Shown here piece by piece: positions 34,409 through 43,476 of a stretch of DNA of 44,223 bases. The translations under genes and the position numbers were made by a program. Below the pieces are notes generated by a model. The model did not search any database, had not been told where the DNA came from, and worked only from the letters and a program-made list of their open reading frames with translations. Position 1 is the stretch's first letter; each line of letters starts with the position of its first letter. The stretch is from Hippea sp964442345. Its GTDB lineage: Bacteria > Campylobacterota_A > Desulfurellia > Desulfurellales > Hippeaceae. The stretch is from NCBI GenBank assembly GCA_964442345.1, contig CAYTZD010000003.1, positions 1 through 44,223 on the forward strand, read 5' to 3'.

Positions 34409-34436
34409 ATTTAACAATATAAAGAAGCTATGTCAA
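34409..34436 (-). promoter_or_regulatory. Promoter of the cob operon
   Basis: Minus strand: perfect TTGACA (34431-34436), 16 bases, TTAAAT (34409-34414); a 17-base alternative gives TAAATA. It lies in the 77-base gap between the ABC exporter operon and cobT. Confidence 0.55.
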
Positions 34437-34453
34437 CAACACAAAAAGGTGCA

Positions 34454-35536
34454 CTAAAACAGCTTTCCTATCTTCCTAAAGCCATATAAGTAAAGTATGC
34501 TGCCCAATACCAAAACACCTGCAAAGTATTGCCATAAATCGATGAAGCTTGTGCCTCTAAAAAATATACTTTCACAACCTTCAATATAATACCTTAATGG
34601 AGAAAGCAGTGATAACTTCTCTAAAATCGGATGCATCGCATATACAGGCGTCCAGGCACCGCTTAAAAATATCAGCGGCATCATAATCAGCATGGAAAGC
34701 TGCGCCGTCTGCATCATACTATTTGAGACAGAAGCGATAAATAATCCTATGCCTGCGCTGGTAAAGGCATAGAAAAATGTCAAAAGCAGAAAAGCAAGAA
34801 ACGAACCGTTCATCGGTATGTTAAAACCATTAAAAAGCACAATTCCAACCGAGATTATAACACCTGCCATTATTATGATGATTTGAGAAAAGCTTTTGGC
34901 AAGGATAACGATTTTGGGATTTATAGGCATCAGAAGCATAATATCCCATGTGCCTTCTTCCTTCTCCCTTACAAAAACCATAGCAGGCAGAAGGATTGAA
35001 AGCATCGTGATTACAGATAAAAGCTCAGACAAAGCCATAAAATAATGCTCATCAGAGTTTGGATTGAACAGTTTATGTATATCAATATTAATCGGCATAT
35101 TAAGATTTGAAAAGTCAAGAACAATATTCTGCAGATAGCTTAAAGTCGTAAAGCTTTGAGAAGCAGCCGTTGCATCAAGCAAAACATCTATTGTGGCTTC
35201 CCTTTTATTCCTGTAATCCTTCTCAAAATTCTGATCAAACACAATCCCGACCATTATCTCTTTATTAAAAATAGCCCTGCTTAATTCTTTCTGAGATAAA
35301 AACCTTTTCGGCGTTAAAAATTCTGGCTTGTGAAGATGAGAGAGTATCTTTTGAGATATTCCACCACCTGTATAATCCACATACCCAACAGAGACATTCT
35401 TTGGCTCTATCTGCATACCACCGCCTGCTACATAAACATCAAGCGTAAAGGAGTATAGGACAACTACAACAAGACCCCACGAGCGTAAGAAATCCAAAAG
35501 CTCTTTGGCTACTATCGACAAAAAGACCTTTATCAT
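34454..35536 (-). CDS. ABC-2 type permease, second of pair (YbhR/YhhJ-like)
   Basis: Membrane subunit of an ABC exporter. One N-terminal helix, a large periplasmic loop (about 45-180), then five helices between about 180 and 355. FVREKEEGTWDIMLLMPI is the coupling-region motif of ABC-2 permeases and FLSGAWTPVYAMHPIL the conserved re-entrant segment. 360 aa. AAGGAG precedes the ATG; overlaps its partner permease by 4 bases. Substrate unknown; E. coli relatives (YbhFSR) export drugs and cations. Confidence 0.92.
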   Translation of the reverse strand: MIKVFLSIVAKELLDFLRSWGLVVVVLYSFTLDVYVAGGGMQIEPKNVSVGYVDYTGGGISQKILSHLHKPEFLTPKRFLSQKELSRAIFNKEIMVGIVFDQNFEKDYRNKREATIDVLLDATAASQSFTTLSYLQNIVLDFSNLNMPINIDIHKLFNPNSDEHYFMALSELLSVITMLSILLPAMVFVREKEEGTWDIMLLMPINPKIVILAKSFSQIIIIMAGVIISVGIVLFNGFNIPMNGSFLAFLLLTFFYAFTSAGIGLFIASVSNSMMQTAQLSMLIMMPLIFLSGAWTPVYAMHPILEKLSLLSPLRYYIEGCESIFFRGTSFIDLWQYFAGVLVLGSILYLYGFRKIGKLF

Positions 35537-36654
35537 TTCTTTAGCTCCTTCTTCAAGAACAGTCTGCCAAAAGCAAACAAGGCAAACGCATAAACAACTA
35601 ATATCATCAAATAAAGCACAACCTTTTTGGAATGTAAACCTTCACCTATCAAAAATGTATCATAAATAATATGATTGTAATACATTACAGGAAACATATG
35701 CGCTTCGATATAGGATTCATGGCTCATTGAAGAGATTGGTATAACTATGCCTGAGTATAAAAATCCCGGCAAGATAGTAATTATTACGGTTAAAACAATT
35801 GCAACAATCTGAGAACGCGTTATGATAGAAACTAAAAGTCCAATTGAGAGACTGATGATAATATACAATTCACTTGAAAACCAATACAAGGCAAAACTAC
35901 CGCGAAACGGAACATTAAACAGATAAACGGCAATAAGAAAGAGTATAAAGATATTCAAAGAGTGCAGAATAAAAGGCGGTGTCAGCTTCGCAATAAGAAA
36001 ATCGTATTTGCTTATCGGCGATGAATAGAAATTAAAAATTGTGCCTTTCTCTTTCTCTTTAACAATCATAAGTGCAGATAAAATCGCAGGTGCCACAAGC
36101 AGAACAAGACCAATAAGACCGGGCACGACAGCATCTTCATCACGCATTGCCTGATTAAACAGACTTCTTGAATTTATATTTATTATATGTGCAGAAATAG
36201 AGCTCACCTTTGCATAGCTTTGTAAGTCGTTTATGATGACACCCTTTATATAACTTTCAAGCGTGTGTGCCCTATTTGGAAACGAACCGTCAATAAATAC
36301 GCCTATATCCACCTTCTGATGTTTTACAAGTCGCTTTTCAAAGGAGCTTGGTATAATAATGATAGCATCCTTTTTTGCCTGTTTTATAAGCTTTAAAGCC
36401 TTAGCTTCACTGATGTTTGATTCTGTGGCGTTAAAATACTTTGAATGCTTAAACTTTTCTGCCAGTTCAATTGAAAGCTTACTTTTATCGTTGTCTATTA
36501 TCAAAACCCTTGAATGCGTTACTTCCAAGCGTATTCCATAACCAAAAAGCACAAGAATCATCACTGGTATCACATAGACTACAAAAATCATTCGCGTTCT
36601 AATCAGTTCTTTAAACTCTTTTATGATATAGGCTTTAATAACACTTAGGTTCAA
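35533..36654 (-). CDS. ABC-2 type permease, first of pair (YbhS-like)
   Basis: Same architecture as the next gene: N-terminal helix with FKELIRTRMIFVVYVIPVMI, periplasmic loop containing YIKGVIINDLQSY, then VKEKEKGTIFNFYSSPIS (coupling motif) and four or five more helices. 373 aa. Begins with TTG, overlapping the ATPase stop as TTGA, with GGAAGGG at suitable distance. The two permeases likely form the heterodimeric channel served by the fused ATPase. Confidence 0.92.
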   Translation of the reverse strand: MNLSVIKAYIIKEFKELIRTRMIFVVYVIPVMILVLFGYGIRLEVTHSRVLIIDNDKSKLSIELAEKFKHSKYFNATESNISEAKALKLIKQAKKDAIIIIPSSFEKRLVKHQKVDIGVFIDGSFPNRAHTLESYIKGVIINDLQSYAKVSSISAHIININSRSLFNQAMRDEDAVVPGLIGLVLLVAPAILSALMIVKEKEKGTIFNFYSSPISKYDFLIAKLTPPFILHSLNIFILFLIAVYLFNVPFRGSFALYWFSSELYIIISLSIGLLVSIITRSQIVAIVLTVIITILPGFLYSGIVIPISSMSHESYIEAHMFPVMYYNHIIYDTFLIGEGLHSKKVVLYLMILVVYAFALFAFGRLFLKKELKK

Positions 36655-38282
36655 TTTTGCCCTTCCCTGTAATATTCCAAAAATATCTCTTCAAAGTTAT
36701 GCGCATTTGGATGTTTTTTATAGAAATTCTCCACCGTATCATCGGCAATCTTTTTGCCACTTTTTAACAAGACCACCCTGTCGCAATATTCAGCTTCACT
36801 CATATAATGCGTTGTAATCAATATTGAGATGCCCCATTCCTTCTTTAAAAGCTTCAACAGCTGCCAGAACTGATACCTTGCAATCACATCAACGCCGGAT
36901 GTTGGCTCATCCAAAAACAGAACAACCGGTTCGTGGATAATGGCTGCAGCAATAGAGAATCTCTGATTTATTCCAAGTGGTAAATCCTTTGGCATAGCAT
37001 CTAAATAGTCTGCAAATCCAAGCTCTTCTGCATATCTTGAGATACGCTTCAAGGCTTCGGATGTAGGAATCTGGTGTATATTTGCAAAATAGAGAAGATT
37101 CTCCCTAACGCTCATATTCTTATATAAAGCAAAGTGCTGACTAACATAGCCAATCTGCGATTTTAGTTTTTGACGGTCTTTTCCACTTCTGATTGGATGA
37201 GATAGAAGTTTTAGTTCGCCTTCATCGATAGGATAAAGCCCTAAAAGCATCTTTATAAATGTTGTTTTGCCTGCTCCATTTGCGCCAAACAGTCCCAATA
37301 TCTCGTTTCTTTTTAATTCCATATCTATCTTGTCGTTTGCCACAAAATCACCAAACCTTTTGGTCAATCCCTTTGCTTCCATCACAATATCTGGTATGTT
37401 TAGCGTCTTTTCCCTTTTGCTAACTGAAATCTTCGGCAGTTTCTTTTTGCTTTTCAACGCATTGACAAAGAATATGGCTTCCAGTGTAGGCTCTTTATGT
37501 TTTGCTTTCAATGGCTTTAAGCTGTATGTTACATTGTGCAATTCCAAACAATCATCATCTTCGCAGGGTGTTTTTTCGTATGTATTATCACGCACAGACT
37601 CAACAAGCTCATTAGAACTGCCTACAGCTATAATCCTGTTATCATCAAAAAGCAGAAGCCTTTCCATTTTTGATGCTTCTTGCATATATGCGGTGCTTAC
37701 CACGATAACCGTTCCTTCTTCCTTTCTGATGCTATCCAAAATATCCCAAAGCTCTAACCTGCTTAATGGATCAACACCTGTTGTCGGCTCATCAAGCAGA
37801 AGCAGTTTTGGCTTGTGTATAAGGGTGCAAATCAAGGATAACTTCTGTCTCATACCGCCTGAGAGATGTCCAGCTTCCCTTTGAGTAAATTTAGACAAGC
37901 CAGCCATGTGCAAAAGCTTATCCCTATAAACCTTAAACTTCTTATCCTGTTTTATGTTGTGTATGTTGGCAAAAAAATCCAAGTGCTCTTCAACCGTCAA
38001 TGTATCATACAGAATAAGTCCAAGACCCTGTGGCATAAAACCGATATACTTTTTAACCTTCTCTGCTTCCTTTGGCGAATGGTATGTATATTGATTAAAC
38101 GATATCTCGCCTTCAAATTTAATCACACCTGCTATCGCATGCATCAGCGAACTTTTACCCGTGCCATCTGCACCAATAAAACCGATAATCTCTCCTTCTT
38201 TGGCTTTAAACGATGCATCCTTTATGCCTATTTTACCTGCTCTATATACAACGCTAACATTATTTACATCCAGGTTGCCCAT
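36651..38282 (-). CDS. ABC exporter ATPase with two fused nucleotide-binding domains (YbhF-like)
   Basis: Two ABC domains in one 543-aa chain. NBD1: Walker A GADGTGKSS, signature LSGGMRQKL, Walker B LLLLDEPTTG. NBD2: Walker A GANGAGKTT, Walker B VLFLDEPTSG, signature degenerate as LPLGINQR. As far as I recall YbhF-type proteins also carry a non-canonical second signature, so this looks like a family trait. Linker about 215-300. Starts one base after the membrane fusion protein gene and overlaps the first permease. Confidence 0.94.
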   Translation of the reverse strand: MGNLDVNNVSVVYRAGKIGIKDASFKAKEGEIIGFIGADGTGKSSLMHAIAGVIKFEGEISFNQYTYHSPKEAEKVKKYIGFMPQGLGLILYDTLTVEEHLDFFANIHNIKQDKKFKVYRDKLLHMAGLSKFTQREAGHLSGGMRQKLSLICTLIHKPKLLLLDEPTTGVDPLSRLELWDILDSIRKEEGTVIVVSTAYMQEASKMERLLLFDDNRIIAVGSSNELVESVRDNTYEKTPCEDDDCLELHNVTYSLKPLKAKHKEPTLEAIFFVNALKSKKKLPKISVSKREKTLNIPDIVMEAKGLTKRFGDFVANDKIDMELKRNEILGLFGANGAGKTTFIKMLLGLYPIDEGELKLLSHPIRSGKDRQKLKSQIGYVSQHFALYKNMSVRENLLYFANIHQIPTSEALKRISRYAEELGFADYLDAMPKDLPLGINQRFSIAAAIIHEPVVLFLDEPTSGVDVIARYQFWQLLKLLKKEWGISILITTHYMSEAEYCDRVVLLKSGKKIADDTVENFYKKHPNAHNFEEIFLEYYREGQN

Positions 38283-38283
38283 A

Positions 38284-39444
38284 CTAAATCTCTGGGATAT
38301 CGTCCAATGATTTTGGTAAGCCCTTGCCGTCTATGGAGATTACACCAATAGCTGGTATTCCAAGTTTAAGCAGTGGATTTATCTTTAACGGCTTTAGATG
38401 AACGGCATATACACGCTGAATCCTGTCGCTTCTAACATTCACTTCCTTTGGCGTAAACTCAGCCTTTTGAGCAATCCTGACAACTTCTGCAGGTATAGGT
38501 TTATTCGGATAAGCATCCAAGAATATCTCAGCCTTATCGCCAATCTTCACCTTGCCGTTTTTTATTGTATCGACAAAAACCTTAAGATACAACGAATGCG
38601 GGTCGATAAGGGTTGCTAAAGTGTATCCAGGCGATGCCACTTCACCCTTGTTTGCTATCTTCTCAACCACATAGCCGTCTATCGGCGATTTTATAACCAT
38701 CTCGGCAAGTATCGCTTCAATCTCTTTAAGCGATGCCTTGTATGCCTTAATCTGCTTTTTTAGTGCTTCTATGTTGCTTTTTAATGCATCAAGCTTCTTT
38801 TGTGCTGCTATTTGGTCTTGCAGTGCAATTTCTGCAATCTCAACAGATTTAGCAGCCGTCTTTAACTCTTTATTTAATGCGTTTAAGCTTTTTATATCAC
38901 TATCAAGCTGAAGCTTTGCAAGTTCCAATCTTCTTTTCTCTATAGCCTTATTTTCAAACAGGTTTTTGTATCTTATATAGTCCCTTCTATCCTGCTGAAT
39001 CTTTAACTTCAATCTTTTTATATCTTCAATTAGACTCTGTTTTTTTAATTTGGCAATCTTTACATTCAATCGGGCTTTCTTAAGTGCATCTGGAACTGTC
39101 TTCTCTGCAATTTCAAAGTTATAAATACTTGCCTGCAGTTGATTTTGAAGCATCTTTATCTGATTTTCAATCTGTTTCTTCTTCGCCTGATACTCTTTAC
39201 TTTCAAGTACAGCTATAATCTCGCCTTTTTTTATAGGCTGGCCATCATCAACATAGATATCCTTTATCCTACCTGCATACTTTGCGTTTAGATTTATCAA
39301 ATCGCCATCTATTCTGCCAACTGCTGCAATCAGATTGGGTGGAAGTTCTTTTGGATTTAGTTTTTTGTATATAAAAAATAGCGCTATAATAATCAAAACG
39401 GCAAATAGAATAAATGAGCCATACTTCTTCAGCATCGATGACAT
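38284..39444 (-). CDS. HlyD/YbhG-type membrane fusion protein
   Basis: Periplasmic adaptor of the exporter. After a short basic start, one membrane helix (about 9-27), then a first half-lipoyl segment (NLNAKYAGRIKDIYVDDGQPIKKGEI), a long alpha-helical hairpin (about 80-250), and the second half (SPIDGYVVEKIANKGEVASPG). The frame continues 38 codons upstream, but AGGGGG six bases before the ATG at 39444 fixes this start (386 aa). First gene of the exporter operon; its promoter contains a palindrome. Confidence 0.93.
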   Translation of the reverse strand: MSSMLKKYGSFILFAVLIIIALFFIYKKLNPKELPPNLIAAVGRIDGDLINLNAKYAGRIKDIYVDDGQPIKKGEIIAVLESKEYQAKKKQIENQIKMLQNQLQASIYNFEIAEKTVPDALKKARLNVKIAKLKKQSLIEDIKRLKLKIQQDRRDYIRYKNLFENKAIEKRRLELAKLQLDSDIKSLNALNKELKTAAKSVEIAEIALQDQIAAQKKLDALKSNIEALKKQIKAYKASLKEIEAILAEMVIKSPIDGYVVEKIANKGEVASPGYTLATLIDPHSLYLKVFVDTIKNGKVKIGDKAEIFLDAYPNKPIPAEVVRIAQKAEFTPKEVNVRSDRIQRVYAVHLKPLKINPLLKLGIPAIGVISIDGKGLPKSLDDIPEI

Positions 39445-39471
39445 CGTATCCCCCTTAAACATCTTTAATTT

Positions 39472-39485
39472 GTGTAATTTTACAC
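39472..39485. promoter_or_regulatory. Palindromic operator candidate in exporter promoter
   Basis: GTGTAATTTTACAC: arms GTGTAA/TTACAC with a two-base centre, covering the -10 box of the exporter promoter. Suits a TetR-type dimer, and CecR of the TetR family controls the related E. coli ybhGFSR operon; no such regulator gene is in the window. Confidence 0.6.
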
Positions 39486-39504
39486 TATTAAATAAGTTTT
39501 TCAA
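39477..39504 (-). promoter_or_regulatory. Promoter of the ABC exporter operon
   Basis: Minus strand: TTGAAA (39499-39504), 16 bases, TAAAAT (39477-39482). The -10 lies wholly inside the palindrome at 39472-39485. Confidence 0.65.
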
Positions 39505-39513
39505 TACTTTAGG

Positions 39514-39542
39514 TTGAATTTTCAAAAGAATGGTGCTAAACT
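39514..39542 (+). promoter_or_regulatory. Promoter of the GGDEF-EAL gene
   Basis: TTGAAT (39514-39519), 17 bases, TAAACT (39537-39542). Back to back with the exporter promoter, the two -35 boxes 9 bases apart. Confidence 0.5.
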
Positions 39543-39575
39543 TTAGAAGAAAAGGCATTGCAAAATAGAAACAGA

Positions 39576-41450
39576 ATGCTAAAGAAAGGCAGGATTGAGA
39601 AAATTATAAGAGAGAATTTTTCTAAATATTTTTCCCACATAGCAAAGCATGAAGACATCGAACTTTTAAGTGAAGCTGTGTATAAACTGCTAAATCACGA
39701 AATAGAAGATTTACACGCATTAGGGAAAAGGCTTTTTAAATCAGGAATTCTCCTTTCGCACTTCTTCTACATATTTGAAAAGGTTGTATCACTCCTTGAA
39801 AAGGAGAATATAAGCTTAAAATTGGGCGATATGCTTTTGGCAAAAAGGAAGCTTGCCGAAGGATACATAGAAGAAGAATTGAAGTTTGATAGAAAACTCT
39901 TTGAAAGATACAGAGACAGAAAAATAGTAGCAGAAAGCGAAGAGCTATCAAAAGCCCTAAATATGCATACAAGCTGGATTATCGATTTTATAGACGCTGT
40001 CATTAAGGGAAAGATTAATAAAGATAGCGAACTTGATAACTGGATATACAAAACCCAGCAGATTGAAATGCAAAATTTCGGCAATGACACATACAAAAAG
40101 ATAAATAAATCGTTGAAAGAGACTGCAAAGAGACTGTTAGAAGCCTACAGAAACGAAGAATTCTTCTACTTCTCCGTCCTTTACAGGGAATTTATGGGTT
40201 ATTCATCAAAGATGCAAAATATGCTTATCCTAAACTTTATGAGCAAAGAGATCATATCCATCTATACCGACTATTTAACGGGTCTTGGCAATCAGCTTAA
40301 ATTAAAAAAGGACTTAGAAAAATATAAAGATAAATATCTGCTTTTAATAGACATAAACAATTTCAGGGAAATCAACATAAGCTACGGCTTTGAGATGGGA
40401 GACAACATTTTAAAGCTTATAGCAGAAACATTAAAAAATATCAAAGACTGCAAAGCCTATAGATTTATAGGAGACGAATTTGCTGTAATAGTTGATTCTA
40501 AGGATAAGGCTTATGAAGTTTTAAAAAACCTTGAATCTATGAACTTTACCTTAAACAACCAGACTATATCGCTATTTTTCTACGGTGCTTTAGGAAAAAT
40601 AAAACCCAACATACTTGAACTTGCAGAATATAGCCTGCTAAAAGCAAAAAAGATAAAAACCCACATCATTGAAGTGGAAGAAACTGAAAAGGAAGGCCCT
40701 GAAACATACAGGGATTTACTTTCTATTAATGCCAAACTGAAGCTTGCTGTGGCATCCGATAAGATTATTCCCTATGTTCAAGGCATATTTGATGTAAATG
40801 ATTTATCAAAACCTGAAAAGTATGAAGCGCTAATGAGAATAAACTTTGAAGACAAAACAATGACGCCAAAGGATTTCTTAGATATACTCAAAAGCACATA
40901 TCTCTATTTTGAAGCTACAAAGATAATGTTTCTAAAGTGCATCAACATCATAGAAAAGAAAAATGTCAACATAAGCTTCAACTTAAGCGCACTTGATATA
41001 ATAAATCCAAACACAGCAAAATTTTTAAAGACTATTCTCATACAAAAACCAGAAACGGCAAAAAGGATAACGCTTGAGATAACAGAAGAAGAAGCGATAG
41101 AAAATTTCAAAATGGTAAAAGAGTTCGTGTTAGAGATAAAGAAACTCGGTGTTAAGATTGCAATAGACGATTTCGGCAGTGGCTATGCAAACTACAGCTA
41201 CATCTTTAATATGAATCCTGACTATATAAAGATAGACGGCACACTCGTATCTGAAATACTAACAAACGACAAGCAGATTGTCTTTGTAAAATCGCTTGTG
41301 AGCATGTGCAAAGATATGGAGATAAAAACCATTGCTGAATTTGTGGATTCAGAAGAGAAGGTAAAAAAGCTAAAAGAGTTAGGTGTAGATTATCTTCAAG
41401 GCTTCTATCTCCACAAACCCGAACCGTGCAACAGTTCAGTTATAATCTAA
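39576..41450 (+). CDS. GGDEF-EAL protein, degenerate GGDEF, probable c-di-GMP phosphodiesterase
   Basis: 624 aa, soluble. Residues 1-225 are all-helical with MHTSWIIDFIDAVIKGK (about 130-146) and DNWIYK reminiscent of, but lacking metal ligands of, zinc-binding CZB domains. A GGDEF domain follows (YTDYLTGLGNQLKL; active site IGDEF at 298-302 instead of GGDEF), probably non-catalytic. The EAL domain retains YEALMRI (Glu417), FNLSA, LEITEEEA, IDDFGSGYANYSY (531 on), DYIKIDG and QGFYLHKP, so hydrolysis of c-di-GMP is likely. A TTG start at 39558 adds six residues; neither start has a good ribosome site. Confidence 0.88.
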   Translation: MLKKGRIEKIIRENFSKYFSHIAKHEDIELLSEAVYKLLNHEIEDLHALGKRLFKSGILLSHFFYIFEKVVSLLEKENISLKLGDMLLAKRKLAEGYIEEELKFDRKLFERYRDRKIVAESEELSKALNMHTSWIIDFIDAVIKGKINKDSELDNWIYKTQQIEMQNFGNDTYKKINKSLKETAKRLLEAYRNEEFFYFSVLYREFMGYSSKMQNMLILNFMSKEIISIYTDYLTGLGNQLKLKKDLEKYKDKYLLLIDINNFREINISYGFEMGDNILKLIAETLKNIKDCKAYRFIGDEFAVIVDSKDKAYEVLKNLESMNFTLNNQTISLFFYGALGKIKPNILELAEYSLLKAKKIKTHIIEVEETEKEGPETYRDLLSINAKLKLAVASDKIIPYVQGIFDVNDLSKPEKYEALMRINFEDKTMTPKDFLDILKSTYLYFEATKIMFLKCINIIEKKNVNISFNLSALDIINPNTAKFLKTILIQKPETAKRITLEITEEEAIENFKMVKEFVLEIKKLGVKIAIDDFGSGYANYSYIFNMNPDYIKIDGTLVSEILTNDKQIVFVKSLVSMCKDMEIKTIAEFVDSEEKVKKLKELGVDYLQGFYLHKPEPCNSSVII

Positions 41451-41462
41451 CCTTACCAATCA

Positions 41463-41491
41463 TTGACAAAAAATAGAGTTTAACCTATATT
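41463..41491 (+). promoter_or_regulatory. Strong promoter of the FadH-like reductase gene
   Basis: Perfect TTGACA (41463-41468), 17 bases, TATATT (41486-41491), then an AAGGAGGG before the ATG. An imperfect inverted repeat CCTAT-N6-ATAGG (41484-41499) covers the -10 and start region and may be an operator. Confidence 0.78.
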
Positions 41492-41547
41492 TAAATAGGG
41501 TTTTACTTAAAAAGAAATTAATGTTTTAGTTTAAGGAGGGCTTCCAG

Positions 41548-43431
41548 ATGGCTGGTATGTTTGATACTGTAAAGATGGGTAATATGAATCTTAAAAACCG
41601 CTTTGTTATGGCACCTGTTAAGACAGCATACGGCAATCCAAAGGGAGAAGTCAACCAGTTGCATCTCAAATTTTACGAAAAAGTGGCAAAGGGTGAGATT
41701 GCACTTATTATTACAGAACCTGTGGCTGTTTTAAAAAGCGGTAGGGAACATCCCAAGCAGCTCTGCATTGATGAAGATTACTGCGTCGATGAGTTAAAAA
41801 AGATAACAGATGTAATACACAAAAATGGATCTTTAGCTTGTCTAAACCTTAACCACGCAGGAAGAGCAGCAAACCCAAAGGCTTCAGGTCAGCCACCTTT
41901 GGCACCAAGTGCAATTACCTGTCCTGCAACAAAACAGACACCTGTTGAACTTACACAAGAACAGATTAAAGAGATAGTCAAGGCATTCGGTATAGCAACA
42001 AAGAGAGCAAAATTGGCTGGTTTTGATGCTGTGGAACTACAGGCTGGAATGGGTTATCTCATAGCGCAGTTCCTAAAAGAGAGAACAAACAAAAGAACAG
42101 ACGAATACGGCAAAGACAAACTACTATTTGCAAAACAGGTATTTGAAGAAGTCTTCTCAAATGCAGATGGAATGGATGTAATCGTAAGAATTGCAGGTAA
42201 TGAGTTTGTTGAAGGTGGTATCACGCCAGAAGATAACAAACCCATCCTGGAACTTGCAGAGAAATACGGTGCTGCTGCCATTCATGTCGGTTTGGGTAAT
42301 GCATGTGATACTCCACCTTGGTACTATTCTGCAGCATTTACGCCTGTTGAGAAGCAAATTGAAGCGTTTAAGTCTATCAAGAAACTGACAAGCTTACCTA
42401 TAATTGTTGATGGAAGGATGGCAGATAAAGATAAGATTCAACAGGCTTTAAATGAAGGATGGGCTGACTTTATTGGTCTTGGTAAATCCTTAGCCTGCGA
42501 CCAGGCATTCGTAAAAAAACTCAAAGAAGGCAAAGATGATGAGATCTATTACTGCGGCGGATGTCTGCAGGGATGCTTGCTAAAAGTCAAGGCTGGCATA
42601 GGTCTTGGATGTATTATCAATCCATTTGTCAACAAAGATGAATTTACAAAAAGCGATAAGCAACTTAAATTTGTCGTGGTTGGTGGTGGTCCTGCTGGAA
42701 TGGCAGCTGCAACCTATGCTGCAAAGAAGGGCTATTCTGCCGTTCTATTTGAGAAAAACAAGCTTGGTGGTCAGTTCAACCTTGCCGTATTGCCACCATT
42801 TAAAGATTCAATGAGAAGACCGCTTAATTCCATGATTGAAGACCTAAAGAGACACAATGTCGAAGTAAAATACGAAGAAGCAGATTATGAGAAAATCAAG
42901 GCATTGAACCCTGATGTTGTCGTCGTTGCAACAGGTGCAACATCGACACTACCAAAGATTGAAGGTATTGAAAACGAAAATGCTGTCGATGCATTTGGAT
43001 ATTTTGAATTGAATAAACCAGAAGGAAAGAAGGCTCTCGTTTTGGGTGTTGGATTGATAGGAAGAGAGATAATGGAAGATCTGATTCTAAAACATGGATT
43101 TGAAGAAGTTGTCGGTGTTGATATACTTGAAGAGTTGCCAGAAGACTTTACGCTTGCCAGATTAAGAACAAACCCAAAAGCAAAGATAATTACAGGTGCA
43201 AAACTTGAGAGATTCACAAGTGATGGTGTTATAATAAACAAAAATGGAAACGAAGAGAACATCGGCAAGTTTGACCTTGTAATAACCTGTATCGGAACAA
43301 GACCAAATCAGAAACTGTATGAAGAGATAAAAGACAAGTTTGAACATGTTGAACTTATAGGTGATGCAAATAAGGTTGCAGATATTTACGAAGCTACACA
43401 GCAAGCTTACAATGTCGTTGCAAAATATTAA
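41548..43431 (+). CDS. Old-yellow-enzyme reductase, FadH-like (FMN, [4Fe-4S], FAD)
   Basis: NAD(P)H-dependent flavin oxidoreductase of the 2,4-dienoyl-CoA reductase family. An FMN-binding TIM barrel (1-330: MAPVKTAYGN, LNHAGRAA, GYLIAQFLKERTNKRTDEYG) is followed by the iron-sulfur motif C336-x2-C339-x3-C343-x11-C355 and a two-Rossmann pyridine-nucleotide oxidoreductase half (VVVGGGPAGMAAATYAAKKG near 379; LVLGVGLIGREI). 627 aa. True substrate may be an enoyl-CoA, enoate or other enone; no beta-oxidation gene is adjacent. Strong promoter and ribosome site imply abundance. Confidence 0.92.
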   Translation: MAGMFDTVKMGNMNLKNRFVMAPVKTAYGNPKGEVNQLHLKFYEKVAKGEIALIITEPVAVLKSGREHPKQLCIDEDYCVDELKKITDVIHKNGSLACLNLNHAGRAANPKASGQPPLAPSAITCPATKQTPVELTQEQIKEIVKAFGIATKRAKLAGFDAVELQAGMGYLIAQFLKERTNKRTDEYGKDKLLFAKQVFEEVFSNADGMDVIVRIAGNEFVEGGITPEDNKPILELAEKYGAAAIHVGLGNACDTPPWYYSAAFTPVEKQIEAFKSIKKLTSLPIIVDGRMADKDKIQQALNEGWADFIGLGKSLACDQAFVKKLKEGKDDEIYYCGGCLQGCLLKVKAGIGLGCIINPFVNKDEFTKSDKQLKFVVVGGGPAGMAAATYAAKKGYSAVLFEKNKLGGQFNLAVLPPFKDSMRRPLNSMIEDLKRHNVEVKYEEADYEKIKALNPDVVVVATGATSTLPKIEGIENENAVDAFGYFELNKPEGKKALVLGVGLIGREIMEDLILKHGFEEVVGVDILEELPEDFTLARLRTNPKAKIITGAKLERFTSDGVIINKNGNEENIGKFDLVITCIGTRPNQKLYEEIKDKFEHVELIGDANKVADIYEATQQAYNVVAKY

Positions 43432-43440
43432 AACAACAGT

Positions 43441-43469
43441 GGGGAGGCTAAAGCCTTCCCTTCTCTTTT
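43441..43469 (+). terminator. Rho-independent terminator after the FadH-like gene
   Basis: Stem GGGGAGGC / GCCTTCCC (one G-U) with loop TAAA, followed by TTCTCTTTT. It ends eight bases before the DUF134 start codon. Confidence 0.75.
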
Positions 43470-43476
43470 AAAAACC

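Noticed and set aside
34377..34453. Possible cobalamin riboswitch before cobT
   Set aside because: Only 77 bases are available and no B12-box-like sequence is present.
37267..38351. Two long plus-strand open frames opposite the ABC ATPase
   Set aside because: No ribosome site and no recognisable domain; the ATPase frame is certain.
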